A stretch of 64,000 nucleotides of DNA from Chryseobacterium sp. IHB B 17019 (GTDB lineage: Bacteria > Bacteroidota > Bacteroidia > Flavobacteriales > Weeksellaceae). The translations under genes and the position numbers were made by a program. The stretch spans positions 2,604,001 to 2,668,000 of the forward strand of contig NZ_CP013293.1 in assembly GCF_001456155.1 (NCBI RefSeq), read 5' to 3'. The notes under the pieces were generated by a model, which was given only the letters and a program-made list of their open reading frames with translations, had not been told where the DNA came from and made no database searches. Shown here piece by piece: positions 25,755-34,252 of this stretch (its first letter is position 1; each line of letters opens with the position of its first letter).

Positions 25755-28199
25755 TTAAAAATCCAAAGTAATGGAAGCCCTCACGGCAGCACCCATAATT
25801 GGTCTTGCCATAATAATCCCGTCACCAGTCGGAGATCCGGCTCTTGGATCACCTTCCGTGATACCAATGGTGTTGAAAATATTGGTTCCGTCAACTGCAA
25901 AACGAATTTTTCCTAATTGATAAGAAGTTCCCGCCCCAAATTCTGAGAATGATGGCAAAGTCTGCGTATTTTTCTCATCCTGGAAGCGTTTTCCGTAATA
26001 ATTCATGCTTACATAAGCTCTCCATTGTTTTGTGATATTCACGGCTGGAGAAATATTAAAGTAGAACTTCGGCATCCTTCTCACTGAGTTTCCATCATAA
26101 TCGAATGTTGTTCCATCCGCGTTTCTTCCTGTAAAATCCTGATATTTCGGACTCTGAATTGTTCCATTGAAAGTTACTTCCAACAGATTATTGAACAGTC
26201 TGGCATATCCTTCCAATTCCACTCCAAGATTGGTGGTATTGGCAAATTTATTTTCTGAAGTTCCGTCAGAGAAAACATCTGTAAATGAAAGATTTTTCAA
26301 TGTAGAATAGAACGGAATCACCGCTACATCAAATGTTCTTGAATAGTATTTATATCCAATTTCCAATTGATTGGTGGTTACAGGCTTTATCGCCGAAAGA
26401 TTATTCATATTATTATAATACGCTTCTTCGTTTGGAGATCTGAAACCGTTGGAAAAACGGGCGTACACCGCATTTTCTCTGTTGATTTTATAGTTCAAAG
26501 CGGTTGTGAAAGAAACCCTGTTTACATCATAGTTCCAATACGTGTATCTATTCCCTAAAACAGACATATTATCATCGGCCGTTGTGGTCAAAAAAGAATG
26601 GGTTCCGTCTGTTGTTAAGCCTGAATTATTTAAATTGGAAGTGGTCGTGCTTACGCCATATCCTTTGTAGAAATCACGGCTGTAGCGGATTCCTCCATTA
26701 AAACTTAAGTTATCCGTGATGTTATAATCTAAATTTAAATATAAATCATTCAAACTTCCCTGAATCTGAGAATCTCTGATCAAAAAAGACATATCCGTAA
26801 CCCCATTATACGTTTTAGAATATCCGGTATCGGTCTGAGCCAGCGAAGTATCTACCAGATTAAGAAGTTGCGGTCTGTCTGTTGCTGTTGTTAAAATATT
26901 GCTCCAGTTCCAGTATTGATGGGATTTCCAGTTGGATTTATAGAAACCTGCCGTTACATTTCCTTTATCAAATTTATAATTAAATTGTAAGTCATTTACA
27001 AAATTATTCATCTGTTTGTCAATCGCCCAGAAACCCAGTTTTTGAACGTAGGCAGGATTTACGATTGCCCCAGAACTTACCGATGTATATTGGAAATTAT
27101 TTCCCGAAATTCCGTTTGAATTAGCAAAATCAGCAGCCAATTGCGGTCCGCCTGCAGGGAAAATCCCCGTGTAATTCATATTGATGTTGGTGTATCTCGT
27201 TTTGTTTAAAACAGAGAAATTATTTCCCAGATCATATTTAAATTCAGCTCCCAACACATCAACTTTCGGATGGATTCCATCTTCTAAATTCCTGCTGAAA
27301 AAACCTCCTCCAGCCTGAGGAATATTCAACTGGCTGATCGCTCTGTAGCTGTATGTTCCGTAATTAGGATCAAAGCCGTTAAATTCTTTTAAATCATTAC
27401 CGTTTTGCACCAAAGGAATCGGGAGGAAAAACGTATTTCTGTCATCCAGTTTCTTATAATACACTTTAGCATACCCTTTATCGAACACATATTTCAGATT
27501 CAACCTGATTTGTCCGCCGTTGTTTGCTTTAAATCCTGTTTTCCTGATTCCGTTATCTGTCCTGTAAAATCCGCCTATATTAAAAAACAATTTATCTTCA
27601 ACCAAAGCGCCTCCCAAGTTGACGTCGGTACGCATTAAACCGTAAGTCCCTGTTTCAAGCTTCGCCGTTCCTTTGAAATCATTTGTTCCTTCTTTCGTAA
27701 TAAAGTTGATTAAACCTCCGGGAGAATTGGTTGCAAAAATAGATCCTGAACCTCCTCTCAAGGCTTCCAATCTGCTCACAGAATTATCTACACGGAAGAA
27801 ATTATCTGCATTGGCAAACTGTAAAGCTCCGTCTTCAAAAACAGGCAGCCCGTCTTCCTGAACCTGCACAAATTCGTACGCTCCGGCAGAAGGTATCCCT
27901 CTCGCGAAAAGGTTGTTTCCCACTTCACCACCCGAAGTTTCTACCGCAAAACCCGGAACTCTCTGCAACAAAGCCGCCGCACTGATCGGGTTTTGTTTCT
28001 GAATTTCCTTCGCACTGAATGTGGAAATCGCCGTGCTGGATTCTATTTTCTTTTTCGGGTTTGAGTTACCCGTGATTACTACCTGATCTATAGATGCCGT
28101 TCTGGTGGAATCCATAGGAGTTTCCTGTGCATACGTGTTATTAAAATAAAGCGTTGCAATACCGGCAAGTAAGAAAATCGATCTTTTTTTCATAGCCAT
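25755..28199 (-). CDS. TonB-dependent outer-membrane receptor
   Basis: This 814-residue protein has a signal peptide ending NTYAQ; the ATG two codons later (28193) is an equally good start. The plug domain begins QVVITGNSNPKKKIESSTAI and has LLQRVPGFAVETSGG and RLEALRGGSGSIFATNSPGG; the beta barrel ends in a terminal aromatic residue (ITLDF). It lacks the N-terminal carboxypeptidase-like domain of SusC proteins and has no SusD partner, so it is of the FecA-like layout. It is the last gene of an operon with an MFS carrier and trehalase, suggesting uptake of trehalose or a related glycoside. Confidence 0.9.
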   Translation of the reverse strand: MAMKKRSIFLLAGIATLYFNNTYAQETPMDSTRTASIDQVVITGNSNPKKKIESSTAISTFSAKEIQKQNPISAAALLQRVPGFAVETSGGEVGNNLFARGIPSAGAYEFVQVQEDGLPVFEDGALQFANADNFFRVDNSVSRLEALRGGSGSIFATNSPGGLINFITKEGTNDFKGTAKLETGTYGLMRTDVNLGGALVEDKLFFNIGGFYRTDNGIRKTGFKANNGGQIRLNLKYVFDKGYAKVYYKKLDDRNTFFLPIPLVQNGNDLKEFNGFDPNYGTYSYRAISQLNIPQAGGGFFSRNLEDGIHPKVDVLGAEFKYDLGNNFSVLNKTRYTNINMNYTGIFPAGGPQLAADFANSNGISGNNFQYTSVSSGAIVNPAYVQKLGFWAIDKQMNNFVNDLQFNYKFDKGNVTAGFYKSNWKSHQYWNWSNILTTATDRPQLLNLVDTSLAQTDTGYSKTYNGVTDMSFLIRDSQIQGSLNDLYLNLDYNITDNLSFNGGIRYSRDFYKGYGVSTTTSNLNNSGLTTDGTHSFLTTTADDNMSVLGNRYTYWNYDVNRVSFTTALNYKINRENAVYARFSNGFRSPNEEAYYNNMNNLSAIKPVTTNQLEIGYKYYSRTFDVAVIPFYSTLKNLSFTDVFSDGTSENKFANTTNLGVELEGYARLFNNLLEVTFNGTIQSPKYQDFTGRNADGTTFDYDGNSVRRMPKFYFNISPAVNITKQWRAYVSMNYYGKRFQDEKNTQTLPSFSEFGAGTSYQLGKIRFAVDGTNIFNTIGITEGDPRAGSPTGDGIIMARPIMGAAVRASITLDF

Positions 28200-28211
28200 A
28201 TTATTATAGTT

Positions 28212-29690
28212 TTAATTTTGTTTTAATTTGAGATAAACACCGTTCGTCCAGCCAAAGCCGTCCTGATTAGGATATTCCCCGCCTCCGGCAATTGTTTCTG
28301 TATCCAAAGCGTTGTATTTTTCCATCAGTTTTCCGGTGTTGTTGTACACTCTTTCGACATTTGAGCACCAATTATTTTTAATTTTTTGAGCTAAATCATC
28401 AAAACCGTAGTTTTTCATTGCTTTAAAACCCAGCCATTGATAAGGCGCCCAAGCGTTCGGAAGATCCCATTGCTGACCGGAATTTTTAGTTGTTGTAACC
28501 AATCCTCCCTGATATAGAAACTTTTCAGCGATAATTTCTGAGACAGCTTTTGCCTGTTCATCACTCGCCAACTCAAGGAATAGAGGATAAAGTGCAGCAA
28601 TATGTTCGGACAGTGTTTGTGTATTTTTTTTCGTGTGATAATCTTTGTAAGTCCCGGCTTTTTCATCCCAGAAATATTGATCAATGATCTGTTTTCGCTG
28701 TGTCGCTTTTTCTTTAAAATGATTTTCTTTTTCAGTCCAATTTTGAAGCGATGAAGATTTTGCTAATGTTTTTTCCAAATGCCACAAAAGACAGTTTAGA
28801 TCAATCTCAGCGAGATTCAATGTTTCAATCGCCTTTATATTTTCACCGTCGGCAAACCATCTGCTGGAGAAATCCCAACCCGATTCGCAAGCACTTCTTA
28901 TGTTTCTGTAAAATTCTTCGCCCGCATTTTTACTATCTTCAATATCAATTAAATAACTTTCAGGGCGAGGTTCATTTTCTGCATCATAATAACGATTTAA
29001 AATATCTCCGTTAATCGTTTTCACCACTCTGTTTTTATTCGAACCATTTTCCAGATTTTCTTCCCCATTCATCCAGAAAGCATATTCTTTTTCCAAAGTA
29101 TCATGATATTTGATGTAAATATTTTCGTCTTTTGTGGTTTCAAAAAGAAGATCAAGCATTAATGAAAAATACGGCGGCTGAGAACGGCTCAGAAAATGAG
29201 TTCGGCTCGCATTCGGAATAAATCCTACTTTTTGAATTAAATAAGAACAGTTTTCAACAATATTTTCCATCATTTCTACCCTTCCGGAAACCTGCAAACC
29301 CAACATGATAAAATAGCTGTCCCAGTAAAAAAACTCATTGAAACGGCCTCCCGGAACGATATAAGGCTTAGGAAGTTTCAACAATGTTCCTTTTTCTTCG
29401 TAAGCTGTTCTTGTCAATTCATCCCAAAGCTTTTCGATATGTTCATTGATCGGCAAATGATCTTCCCTCTGTATAGAAATTTTCGCCCCTAAAAAATCAA
29501 AATTAGATAATACAAAATCCTTTAAATCAAAACCTTCTGCTTGTTTTTCCTCTTCATATTTCTTATTAATTTCAGAAATCGGAAATAGCGGGACAGCATC
29601 GGTCATTGTTTTTTGATCTTCAAAGATTTTTGACCGTTGAACATCATCAAAAAGTGTCTGAATTTCATTGATATATAGCTGCTTATTCAT
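28212..29690 (-). CDS. treF: Alpha,alpha-trehalase, cytoplasmic type
   Basis: This 492-residue glycoside hydrolase family 37 enzyme splits trehalose to two glucose. Both family signatures are present: PGGRFNEFFYWDSYFI (residues ~112-127) and QWDLPNAWAPYQWLG near residue 415, with GGGEYPNQDGFGWTNGV at the end. No signal peptide is visible, so it acts in the cytoplasm on imported sugar. It is placed one base after the MFS gene and 12 bases before the TonB receptor, forming a three-gene operon. Confidence 0.93.
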   Translation of the reverse strand: MNKQLYINEIQTLFDDVQRSKIFEDQKTMTDAVPLFPISEINKKYEEEKQAEGFDLKDFVLSNFDFLGAKISIQREDHLPINEHIEKLWDELTRTAYEEKGTLLKLPKPYIVPGGRFNEFFYWDSYFIMLGLQVSGRVEMMENIVENCSYLIQKVGFIPNASRTHFLSRSQPPYFSLMLDLLFETTKDENIYIKYHDTLEKEYAFWMNGEENLENGSNKNRVVKTINGDILNRYYDAENEPRPESYLIDIEDSKNAGEEFYRNIRSACESGWDFSSRWFADGENIKAIETLNLAEIDLNCLLWHLEKTLAKSSSLQNWTEKENHFKEKATQRKQIIDQYFWDEKAGTYKDYHTKKNTQTLSEHIAALYPLFLELASDEQAKAVSEIIAEKFLYQGGLVTTTKNSGQQWDLPNAWAPYQWLGFKAMKNYGFDDLAQKIKNNWCSNVERVYNNTGKLMEKYNALDTETIAGGGEYPNQDGFGWTNGVYLKLKQN

Positions 29691-29691
29691 T

Positions 29692-30921
29692 TTAATTTTT
29701 AGGATTTATTTTTAATTTATTCATAATTACTGCTGAAATAATCAACAAGGAAAGCGGAATTAACGACAGATAAAACGCCTGTTGCCCACTGAATTCCTGA
29801 AACACAAAACCTGTGATAATTGATCCTATCGTTCCACCGATCGCTGAAAAAACAACGATCAAACCAGCCATTGCACTATGCAAATATTTCGGAATTGAGG
29901 CTAAAATCACAGAGTTGATACTCGGATAAATTGGCGCCAGCAAACCACCCATTAATGGAAATAAATAGACCACAAGCGGCGCATTAAACCAAGTTGTATT
30001 TGTATTTATAAGAGTATTATGAGTTAAAGGTAAAACGAGTAAAATGCTGATTGCAAAGCCAACCACACAGAAAGAAACCACATAAATCCAACTGAATCTT
30101 TTCGAGAAAAACCCCGATAAAAATCGTCCCAAAGCAAAAGCTCCCGCTAAAACCGCTCCCGCCTGAATACTCATCGAGGTCGGAACTTTTAAAATTTCTT
30201 TATAGAAAGTTGGAGTCCAGGTTTGGAAACTTTGTTCAACCAAAACGAAAAGAAACGCGCACAGTAAAAAGAACAACACCTTTTTATAACTGAATAAGCT
30301 GATGCTGTTTCTCACATCTCCGAGCAGGTCTGTTTTCTCGCTTTTGGCTTCGTTTTCATTTAATTTAGAAAAGAAAAGGAATAAAAACGACAACACCGAA
30401 AGTCCGCCCAATACCCAATACACGTTGAGCCAATGTGTAGATTTCGGATTGTGATCATCAATAAATAAGCTGAAAAGTACATTTCCCATCAAAACTCCGA
30501 TCATAAAAAAACCTTCCAGATAACCCATAAAACTTGAGTGTTCTTTATCTGTATTGGTCACCAATCCGATGGATGTGAAGACTGAAATTTTTATTAAAGC
30601 GAAAGAAATTCCAACAATTGTAAACAAGAGTTTGAAAAACCAGAAATCATTCGCAAAAGGCATTATAAAACACATGCAGCTCACCAAAAACAAAGCAATC
30701 AACATTGAATTTTTGATTCCTATTTTAGGTAAAAATGATGCTAAAATAAATGAACAGATGGCAATCGGAAGATCTTTAAAACCTTCCAAAACGCTTGCAG
30801 AAGATTTTGAAATCCCGAAATTCTGCTGCATCTGTAAAATTACCGTGCCTACAGAATTCAAAAGAATTGCAAAAACAAAATAATTTAAAAATAAAACTGC
30901 CTTTATGTTGAAATTTTTCAT
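29692..30921 (-). CDS. MFS sugar transporter
   Basis: This protein of 409 residues has about 12 predicted membrane helices and begins FNIKAVLFLNYFVFAILLNS. The central loop (SKLNENEAKSEKTD) divides two six-helix halves. It resembles the FucP/NarK-like MFS group found with sugar loci in Flavobacteriia. Because it abuts trehalase, it is the likely inner-membrane carrier for trehalose. First gene of the operon, divergent from the AraC-type regulator. Confidence 0.86.
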   Translation of the reverse strand: MKNFNIKAVLFLNYFVFAILLNSVGTVILQMQQNFGISKSSASVLEGFKDLPIAICSFILASFLPKIGIKNSMLIALFLVSCMCFIMPFANDFWFFKLLFTIVGISFALIKISVFTSIGLVTNTDKEHSSFMGYLEGFFMIGVLMGNVLFSLFIDDHNPKSTHWLNVYWVLGGLSVLSFLFLFFSKLNENEAKSEKTDLLGDVRNSISLFSYKKVLFFLLCAFLFVLVEQSFQTWTPTFYKEILKVPTSMSIQAGAVLAGAFALGRFLSGFFSKRFSWIYVVSFCVVGFAISILLVLPLTHNTLINTNTTWFNAPLVVYLFPLMGGLLAPIYPSINSVILASIPKYLHSAMAGLIVVFSAIGGTIGSIITGFVFQEFSGQQAFYLSLIPLSLLIISAVIMNKLKINPKN

Positions 30922-30939
30922 TAAATAATTTCTTATCGG

Positions 30940-30966
30940 CTAAGATAAAAGCATTTGGTTTAACAA
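30940..30966 (-). promoter_or_regulatory. Promoter of the trehalose operon
   Basis: The minus strand has TTG (30964-30966), 16 bases, then TATCTTAG (30940-30947), close to the TAnnTTTG type. It lies in the 122-base divergent gap shared with the AraC gene, where the regulator could act on both. Confidence 0.4.
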
Positions 30967-30990
30967 TAATTTAACACAGTAAATGAATAT

Positions 30991-31021
30991 TTGAACTATA
31001 TTAATATAATTATTATTTTAG
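30991..31021 (+). promoter_or_regulatory. Promoter of the AraC-type regulator
   Basis: TTG at 30991-30993 and TATTTTAG at 31014-31021 are separated by 20 bases, 22 bases upstream of the ATG. Confidence 0.4.
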
Positions 31022-31043
31022 AAGATAAAATACGATTAACTGA

Positions 31044-31949
31044 ATGAAAGTTACTTTCGAACGCGTAATCCCCGATGAAAAGAGCTCTTTTCGCACGATT
31101 CATAACAATTCTCCTATTTCAGAATTCAAATGGGAGTATCATTATCACCCCGAAATTGAGCTGGTGTGCGTGATTTCCGGGAGCGGAACGCGGCATGTCG
31201 GGTATCATAAAAGCAATTATACGAATGGTGATTTGGTCTTGATCGGTTCCAATATTCCACACTCCGGATTCGGCTTGAATTCTATTGATCCTCACGAGGA
31301 AATCGTGCTTCAGTTTAAGGAAGAAATTTTGCAGTTTCCCCAACAGGAAGTTGAAGCACGATTGATTAAAAATCTGTTGGAGCTTTCAAAATTTGGTATT
31401 CAATTTCATAATAACATCAAAGAAGCAATGCTTCCAAAATTACGGTTGATGCTCGATTCCGAAGGTTATAAACGATATTTATTGCTGTTGGAAATTCTTT
31501 TTGAACTCTCAAAATGTACAAATTATGAGATTTTAAATAAGGAAATTATGCCCTACACGATCATTTCAAAAAATAAAACCCGACTGGAAAACATCTTCAC
31601 TTATGTAGAGCACCATTACGACAAGGAAATTAATATTGAAGAGGTGGCAAAGTTGGCAAATCTTACGTTACCCGCGTTTTGTAATTTTTTCAAAAAAGCT
31701 ACTCAAATTACGTTTACGGAGTTCGTGAATCGGTATCGTATTAATAAGGCGTGTTTGTTGATGGCGCAGGATAAAAGTATTTCGGAAAGCAGCTACAGTT
31801 GTGGGTTTAACAATGTGACTTATTTTAACAGAATGTTTAAAAAATACACGCAGAAAACGCCTTCGGAATTTATTAAAAGCTATTCCAATAATAAGGTGAA
31901 TGTGGGTTTGAAGGCTGAGGTTGAGAATAAGGTTAAGGCTGAGTTTTAA
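31044..31949 (+). CDS. AraC-family transcriptional regulator of the trehalose locus
   Basis: This protein of 301 residues has an N-terminal cupin-like sensing domain (EYHYHPEIELVCVISGSG, then GDLVLIGSNIPHSG) that likely binds sugar. The C-terminal double helix-turn-helix includes IEEVAKLANLTLPAFCNFFK and CGFNNVTYFNRMFKKYT. It is divergently transcribed from the MFS-trehalase-receptor operon, so it is the probable local activator. The ligand is inferred from context only. Confidence 0.88.
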   Translation: MKVTFERVIPDEKSSFRTIHNNSPISEFKWEYHYHPEIELVCVISGSGTRHVGYHKSNYTNGDLVLIGSNIPHSGFGLNSIDPHEEIVLQFKEEILQFPQQEVEARLIKNLLELSKFGIQFHNNIKEAMLPKLRLMLDSEGYKRYLLLLEILFELSKCTNYEILNKEIMPYTIISKNKTRLENIFTYVEHHYDKEINIEEVAKLANLTLPAFCNFFKKATQITFTEFVNRYRINKACLLMAQDKSISESSYSCGFNNVTYFNRMFKKYTQKTPSEFIKSYSNNKVNVGLKAEVENKVKAEF

Positions 31950-32058
31950 AAATTTTTGTTTAATAATAATTTCTTTGTTTATGGAAACCCGTAAGGAAAG
32001 ACAGTTAGTATAAATTATTTTCGTAAAAATAATTTATTAACAACTTAATTACAAAATT

Positions 32059-32352
32059 ATGGCAATTAGAATTACATGTATCAACAAAGACAATGGATAC
32101 CACGAAAATCCAAACTTGGCAATTACACATCTAGGCTGGACAAATGAAGAAACTAGAGAGGCTGGGAAAAGCACTAGGTTAGAAATTTATTTTTGGATAA
32201 AAAACCAAAATGGGATAGCTTACGTTATAGACAGTTACGGAAATAGAGTAAAAGTCATTACTGCAGAAACTTTTAGTGGTACTAAATATTTAAAAACTGA
32301 AGCAGATAGTTCAACAAAAAATAATTTATTATCACTTCCTGAATGTAAGTAA
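32059..32352 (+). CDS. DUF3892 small protein
   Basis: This 97-residue protein starts MAIRITCINKDNGYHENPNL with ITHLGWTNEETREAGKSTRL, the pattern of DUF3892. Such proteins are small, cytoplasmic and of unknown function, and are often carried in variable regions. It has its own short leader after the AraC gene and is followed by a hairpin terminator. Confidence 0.82.
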   Translation: MAIRITCINKDNGYHENPNLAITHLGWTNEETREAGKSTRLEIYFWIKNQNGIAYVIDSYGNRVKVITAETFSGTKYLKTEADSSTKNNLLSLPECK

Positions 32353-32376
32353 CCCTCAGCATGTTTTTTTAAATTA

Positions 32377-32404
32377 AAAGCTGTTCTATAAATAGAACAG
32401 CTTT
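32377..32404. terminator. Hairpin after the DUF3892 gene
   Basis: AAAGCTGTTCTAT and ATAGAACAGCTTT pair almost completely, with a two-base loop. The T tract is short, so termination may be modest. Confidence 0.65.
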
Positions 32405-32460
32405 ATATATCATCGGATTGCAAGACTATCAACTGACACCTGCAACAATCAACTTTATAA

Positions 32461-33015
32461 TTACTTCCATTTAATATTACAACCCATGCTCGGTCTTTGA
32501 ATTTCCTCCTGCGGTTCGCCCAACAGAAGATTTTCAAAAGCAATAATTAAATCCTCACCCGTCACATCCTTATTGTTACCCGGTCTGGAATCATCCATTT
32601 GTCCTCTGTAAATAAGGTCTAGTTTCTCATCAAAGAAAAAGAAATCCGGTGTACAGGCTGCGTCGTAAGCTTTTGCAATCGCCTGACTTTCATCATATAG
32701 ATAAGGGAAATCAAATTTTCTTTCAATCTGGAATTCGATCATTTTTTCCGGAGAATCTGCAGGATATTTTTCTACATCATTGGAGTTTATGGCGATGAAT
32801 TCTATCCCTTTTTCATGATAGTCTTCATATAATTCATTTAATTTGTCAATTACATGAAGAACAAACGGACAATGGTTGCACATGAAGATCACCAAAGTGG
32901 CTTTTTCACCTTTTAAGTCATCCAATGACTGGATTTCGTTACTTTTTGATGGGTTTGGAAGCTCAAAAAAAGGTGCTTTTGTACCCAATGCTAACATATT
33001 TGAGGGAGTATTCAT
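32461..33015 (-). CDS. Thioredoxin-like (AhpC/TSA-type) protein
   Basis: I choose the ATG at 33015 (MNTPSNMLALGTKAPFFELP), 184 residues, because an upstream TTG overlaps a -7 box at 33034-33041. The thioredoxin fold carries CNHCPFV, the CxxCP redox centre, preceded by ATLVIFM. This is the small cytoplasmic group often annotated 'thioredoxin family protein', with the long ACTPDFFFFDEKLDLIYRG segment. Partner and substrate are unknown. It is monocistronic. Confidence 0.87.
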   Translation of the reverse strand: MNTPSNMLALGTKAPFFELPNPSKSNEIQSLDDLKGEKATLVIFMCNHCPFVLHVIDKLNELYEDYHEKGIEFIAINSNDVEKYPADSPEKMIEFQIERKFDFPYLYDESQAIAKAYDAACTPDFFFFDEKLDLIYRGQMDDSRPGNNKDVTGEDLIIAFENLLLGEPQEEIQRPSMGCNIKWK

Positions 33016-33033
33016 ATCTTTTTTATTTGTCCA

Positions 33034-33041
33034 CAAAGATA
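33034..33041 (-). promoter_or_regulatory. -7 element of the thioredoxin-like gene
   Basis: The minus strand reads TATCTTTG, 18 bases before the ATG at 33015. Confidence 0.48.
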
Positions 33042-33258
33042 AAGATTTTCTTGATTATATAAGTAAGGAAGCTCGAAGCGGGGATTCTGGAGATTATCCA
33101 AATTACAATTATTGAGTTGGGCTATAAGCTTCATTAATTTTTACAATAATCTATAAATTAACCATTCAAAATAACCTTCAGCCCCCCATTCTTCCAGCAT
33201 CCATCCAATTTATATTAATTCTTAAACCTGACATTTAAAAATTAAATTCTAAAATTTG

Positions 33259-33291
33259 TTTGGAAGATATATTGAAAAGTTTGTAGTTTTG
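33259..33291 (+). promoter_or_regulatory. Promoter of the TetR-type gene
   Basis: TTTG at 33259-33262 and TAGTTTTG at 33284-33291 are spaced by 21 bases, a good Bacteroidota promoter. The operator palindrome follows the -7 box immediately. Confidence 0.6.
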
Positions 33292-33304
33292 CTAACACTG
33301 TTAG
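33292..33304. promoter_or_regulatory. Operator palindrome at the TetR promoter
   Basis: CTAACACTGTTAG is a 13-base palindrome apart from its centre. Placed over the expected transcription start, it would give autorepression. The same core recurs three times before the efflux operon. Confidence 0.65.
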
Positions 33305-33316
33305 TAAATAAAAATC

Positions 33317-33913
33317 ATGGGTCTATATGAACGTCGTCAAAGAGAAAAAGAGTCGATCCGAGCCAATATTTTGGACGCGGCATTCTCCTTGGCTAAAACC
33401 GAAGGGTGGGCTTCACTTTCCATGAGAAAAATCGCCGATGCCATTGAGTACAGTGCGCCGGTGGTTTATGATTACTTTGAAAACAAAGAAGCTATTTTAT
33501 ATGAAATCTCGTTGAATGGTTTCCATTGTTTACACATCGAATTGTTGAAAGCCCAGAGAGAACACGACAATCCGGAAGACCAGCTGAAGGCTATTGTGGA
33601 TGCATACTGGAAGTTTGCATTCAAAAATAAAGAGTATTATCAATTGATGTTCGGATTGGGGATGCAATGCAGCGGAAAAGGAATGATGAAAGAAGAATTT
33701 TCGTCATTTCAGGATATGCTGTATGACTGCACGTATGAAATTATTAAGAAAAACGGATCAAATCCGGAAAACGCCTGTCACATGTCTCACGCCTTGTTTT
33801 CTGCGGTACATGGCTTGATTTCGATCATGATGATGCGTAACGATGACATTCCTTCTACAATGAATAAAACGACTTTGGACGAAACTGTTTCCGCTTTCGT
33901 TAAGTCTTTGTAA
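33317..33913 (+). CDS. TetR-family repressor of the RND efflux operon
   Basis: This 198-residue protein has an N-terminal TetR helix-turn-helix (ANILDAAFSLAKTEGWASLS, then MRKIADAIEYSAPVVYDYFE and NKEAILYEI) and a C-terminal ligand-binding half of the WHG/TetR_C type with methionine-rich helices. It lies directly upstream of the adaptor-pump-outer membrane operon. Operator-like repeats flank it on both sides, so it should repress both itself and the operon. The inducer is unknown. Confidence 0.9.
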   Translation: MGLYERRQREKESIRANILDAAFSLAKTEGWASLSMRKIADAIEYSAPVVYDYFENKEAILYEISLNGFHCLHIELLKAQREHDNPEDQLKAIVDAYWKFAFKNKEYYQLMFGLGMQCSGKGMMKEEFSSFQDMLYDCTYEIIKKNGSNPENACHMSHALFSAVHGLISIMMMRNDDIPSTMNKTTLDETVSAFVKSL

Positions 33914-33931
33914 TTTTTTTTGAACCTGGAA

Positions 33932-34181
33932 TTAACACTGTTAGGAATATTAACGCTAAATTAATTATAAGTTATTTAATTTTAAACAATTAAAATACAA
34001 TCAATTAGGAATTATTAAGCAATTTTTTTATTTAAGCCATTAACACCGTTAGTAAAAATAACACACCTCACCTTTAGATATATTTAAAATCAACATTAAA
34101 AATTGTAATCATGGAACCGATAATCTAATCCCATTATTAAAATTCCTGTAATTTTTTTGAACTAATTATTAACACCGTTAG
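33932..34181. promoter_or_regulatory. Three operator-like palindromes before the efflux operon
   Basis: The ~340-base gap holds TTAACACTGTTAG at 33932-33944, TTAACACCGTTAG at 34040-34052 and TTAACACCGTTAG at 34169-34181. The first and third sit in a duplicated context (a poly-T stretch, then tgaac, then the operator and a second ttaac). They match the site at the tetR promoter. The rest of the gap is AT-rich, with no gene visible. Confidence 0.65.
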
Positions 34182-34252
34182 AAAAATTAACAGGACTTGA
34201 ATTAAAAAACAACATTATTAAACAAACACTTCATTAAAAATTTAAACTTAAA

